From: Anaeramoeba ignava
Lineage: Eukaryota; Metamonada; Anaeramoebidae
Assembly (NCBI GenBank): GCA_028826165.1
Contig: JAPDFW010000104.1
Location: 124,001 to 188,000, forward strand
Direction: 5' to 3'
Length of the DNA: 64,000 bases
Shown here piece by piece: positions 62,301 through 64,000 of this stretch (within the stretch, counting starts at the first letter, position 1; every line of letters begins with the position of its first letter). The notes under the pieces were generated by a model. The model saw only the letters and a program-made list of their open reading frames with translations. It did no database searches and had not been told where the DNA came from. The position numbers and the translations under genes are program-made.

Positions 62301-63240
62301 AAATTCCATTTTCATAATTTTGTTTTGCATCTTCAAATTTAATCTATTTATTTTAAAAAATTTTAATTTGAAAAAATTTTGAATTTAATTTTAATATAAA
62401 TAAAAAATACTCTTATTTTGGATTTTTTTATTGTTGGTCTATGTTTTCTTTTTGTTATTTTTTGTTCAATAACTGCTTTTGGTTCTATTTTTATTTTCAA
62501 TTTTAAATTAATTTTCTTAATTTTTTAATTTTTTTAATTTTTTAAATTTTACCTGGTAATATTTCAATTAATTCTTTTAAAATTTTAAATTTAATTTGAA
62601 CTGTTGATATAAAAGACTTAATTGCTTTTTAAATTAAATTCTTTTTAAATAAAAATAAATTAATTAAATTTTTAAAAGGTTTTTAAATAAAAATTCCAAA
62701 CTTTCTATATTATTTTGATTTTGAGAATGAGCTTGTTTAAATTTTTGTTTTTATTTAAATTATTATTATTTAATTCTTTATTTGATTCTTTATCAGATCC
62801 AAAATCAAAATCATCATCCCAATATTCTTCTTTATCAGCAGTATTAGCAGAAACTCCAACAATTGAGTATTTTATTAGGGATTAAATGATTGATGTTTTA
62901 TTTTTAAAGTTTGATTTTTTTGATTTTTAATTTGATTTTAATTTTGATTTTTGATTTTGATTTTGATTTTGATTTTTGATTTTGATTTTTGATTTTGATT
63001 TTGATTTTGATTTTTAATTTTGATTTTCAATTTGATTTTGATTTTGATTTTGATTTTGATTTTTTTGATTTTGATTTTGATTTTTTGATTTTGATTTTGA
63101 TTTTGATTTTGATTTTGATTTTCAATTTGATTTTCATCATCTGATTCTAAATTAAGATCAAAAAGAATCAAAAAGAATCTTCTTCTGCATAAAGTTTTAA
63201 TTTATTTTTAACGTTTCTTGACTTAATTTATTTGTCATTA
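56384..63240 (-). CDS. Large TPR-repeat protein with separase/CHAT-like C-terminal stretch
   Basis: Roughly 2,000 residues reassembled from many pieces. The N-terminus is acidic (YWDDDFDFGSDKES) plus an (NQ)n tract. TPR-like helices run from about 62300 (NYENGILSKKNKDYQKAEEL) to 58300 (SKYKYALLALENALEILK, NKMAVICYENNDLKNSLKYY). Near 57120 ILVCSKWIQVIPWETIYEFF and ITRVFSIWNF recall the VLVLDKxLQxLPWExxP...VSRxPS stretch of separases and other CHAT-clan proteins. No downstream His-Gly/Cys catalytic pair is visible, so any protease would be inactive. Introns near 62346-62412, 61315-61370 and 60987-61048 are supported by continuing protein. Frame changes near 57820, 59135, 60460, 60620, 61480 and 62700 make boundaries approximate. 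Start assumed at about 63240 (MTNKLSQETL). CFAP46 is an alternative relative. Assignment is weak. Confidence 0.5.
62936..63130 (-). repeat. (GATTTT)n tract, Asn/Gln-rich coding
   Basis: Plus-strand GATTTT and GATTTTT units, reading Asn-Gln repeats on the minus strand directly after ESDDENQIENQNQ. Units of 7 instead of 6 bases change the frame repeatedly, so the true reading here is unclear. Confidence 0.7.
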
Positions 63241-63293
63241 AAAATAAAAATTAAATAAAAAGAAAAATGAAAAATGAAAAATTTCATTTTTTT

Positions 63294-64000
63294 TTAAACG
63301 AAATTAATATTCATTTTATTTTTGTTCTGATTCAATAAATTCTTTTTTGCTAAATCACTTGGTAATTCTTTTATTGCTCTCCAATAAATTGTACTTGATG
63401 ATTTAAATTGATTTTGTTTCTTTTCAAATTCAATAAAATCTTGCCAAATTTTCCAATTATTTTTACCAAATTTTTCAATTAATTCTTGATATATTTTTCT
63501 TATATATTCTTCTTTTTCTTTTTCTTTTTCATCTTTTGTTTTTGTATTTTTCAAGAGAAATACATTCTTTTAAAAATTTATTCCATTTCCTGGTAAATTA
63601 ATAATTTTCTTAACTTCTTTTCTTGCTTCTTTGATTTTAAAATTGAAATATAACCATCTTATTATTATTATTTTAATTTCTTCAATTTCATTAATAATTT
63701 TAATTGAATATAAAAATGAATTGAAATATTCCCAAAATATCTTAATTATTTTTCTTTTTGGAAATTCAATTGAAATCATTAATTTGAAAAATATTTTCCA
63801 TAAAATTGCTTCAGATTCTTCATTTTCTTTTATAGAAATATTTTTATTGTTTGATATAAAATATCAATAAGTTTTTCTTTGTAATTTTGATTTTCTTTTG
63901 ATTTGAATAGAAAAGGATAATTTGGATCAATTAAATATAATTTAGAAATTAATTGAATGTATTTTTGCTAACTTGAATTGTAATTTCAAATTTATTTTGG
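63294..64000 (-). CDS. HAT-repeat protein, UTP6-like, 5' end beyond window
   Basis: The partial gene runs off the right edge, so its N-terminus is missing. Visible blocks are WLYFNFKIKEARKEVKKIIN, LPGNGINF-LKECISLE, IYQELIEKFGKNNWKIWQDF and FKSSSTIYWRAIKELP. Aromatic-spaced half-TPR (HAT) helices ending in YWRAxKxLP resemble the C-terminus of UTP6, a component of the small-subunit processome for 18S rRNA maturation. Other HAT proteins (CSTF77, PRPF6) are possible. One-base changes near 63572, 63552 and 63835 interrupt the frame, each in an A/T run. TAA at 63294-63296. Confidence 0.5.

Noticed and set aside
1-64000. Reassignment of TGA to Trp
   Set aside because: TGG encodes Trp at conserved sites throughout, and TGA appears as a natural terminator (for example the F-box gene). 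The few in-frame TGAs are in decayed or repeat sequence.
1-64000. Programmed +1 frameshifting as in Euplotes
   Set aside because: Frame changes are not at AAA-TAA type stops; they fall in homopolymers and go both ways, which fits indels better.

Overview
This is a gene-dense window of a very A+T-rich nuclear genome from a unicellular eukaryote. Genes lie on both strands and are close together: several convergent 3' ends are under 100 bp apart, and the ALFY and USP genes diverge across about 110 bp. Introns are short (about 55-90 nt, GTAAA...AG), apart from a few swollen with simple repeats. Proteins are full of Asn/Gln/Glu/Lys tracts encoded by GAAAAT and CAAAAT hexamers. The repertoire (BEACH-FYVE, BTB-TLDc, RCC1-BTB, F-box with TMEM185-like region, plastin, dynactin p25, FANCD2) fits a free-living amoeboid protist. 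The style recalls Anaeramoeba-type genomes, but I cannot prove the taxon from the sequence.

Layout. 132-4312 (+): ankyrin-repeat gene in which each repeat is one exon plus two single-codon microexons. 4356-14637 (-): ALFY/WDFY3-type BEACH-WD40-FYVE protein. 14748-24181 (+): giant USP9X-like deubiquitinase with an enormous N/Q/E hexamer tract at its 5' end. 24.4-25.2 kb: decayed endonuclease fragments. 25622-28536 (-): plastin/fimbrin. 28845-31553 (-): AzgA-type purine permease. 31648-33443 (+): RCC1-BTB protein. 33475-33545 (-): tRNA-Glu(CTC). 33.6-38.6 kb: a ~151-bp satellite split by a 3.8-kb TA-flanked DNA transposon (34321-38112). Its gene joins a transposase-like region to a ubiquitin-specific protease domain.

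38755-40389 (-): F-box protein with a TMEM185-like membrane region. 40489-41922 (+): BTB-BACK-TLDc. 42047-44903 (+): EF-hand/WD40 protein. 44969-49683 (-): FANCD2. 49.8-52.7 kb: a ~155-bp satellite whose unit carries the signal-peptide start of the adjacent surface-protein gene. 51379-53512 (+): three related type I membrane proteins with Pro/Thr/Ser stalks. 53587-55011 (-): another type I membrane protein. 55110-56271 (-): dynactin p25. 56384-63240 (-): long TPR protein with a separase/CHAT-like C-terminal stretch. 63294-64000 (-): UTP6-like HAT-repeat protein cut by the window edge.

The genes are housekeeping or regulatory and unrelated; no operon logic is expected. A recurring problem is that many clearly conserved proteins change frame by one base in or beside A/T homopolymers. 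I treat these as probable indels in the sequence and describe each gene as one unit. The most striking observations are the 18 phase-0, 3-nt microexons of the ankyrin gene, the transposase-deubiquitinase transposon, and the satellite built from a gene's 5' end.
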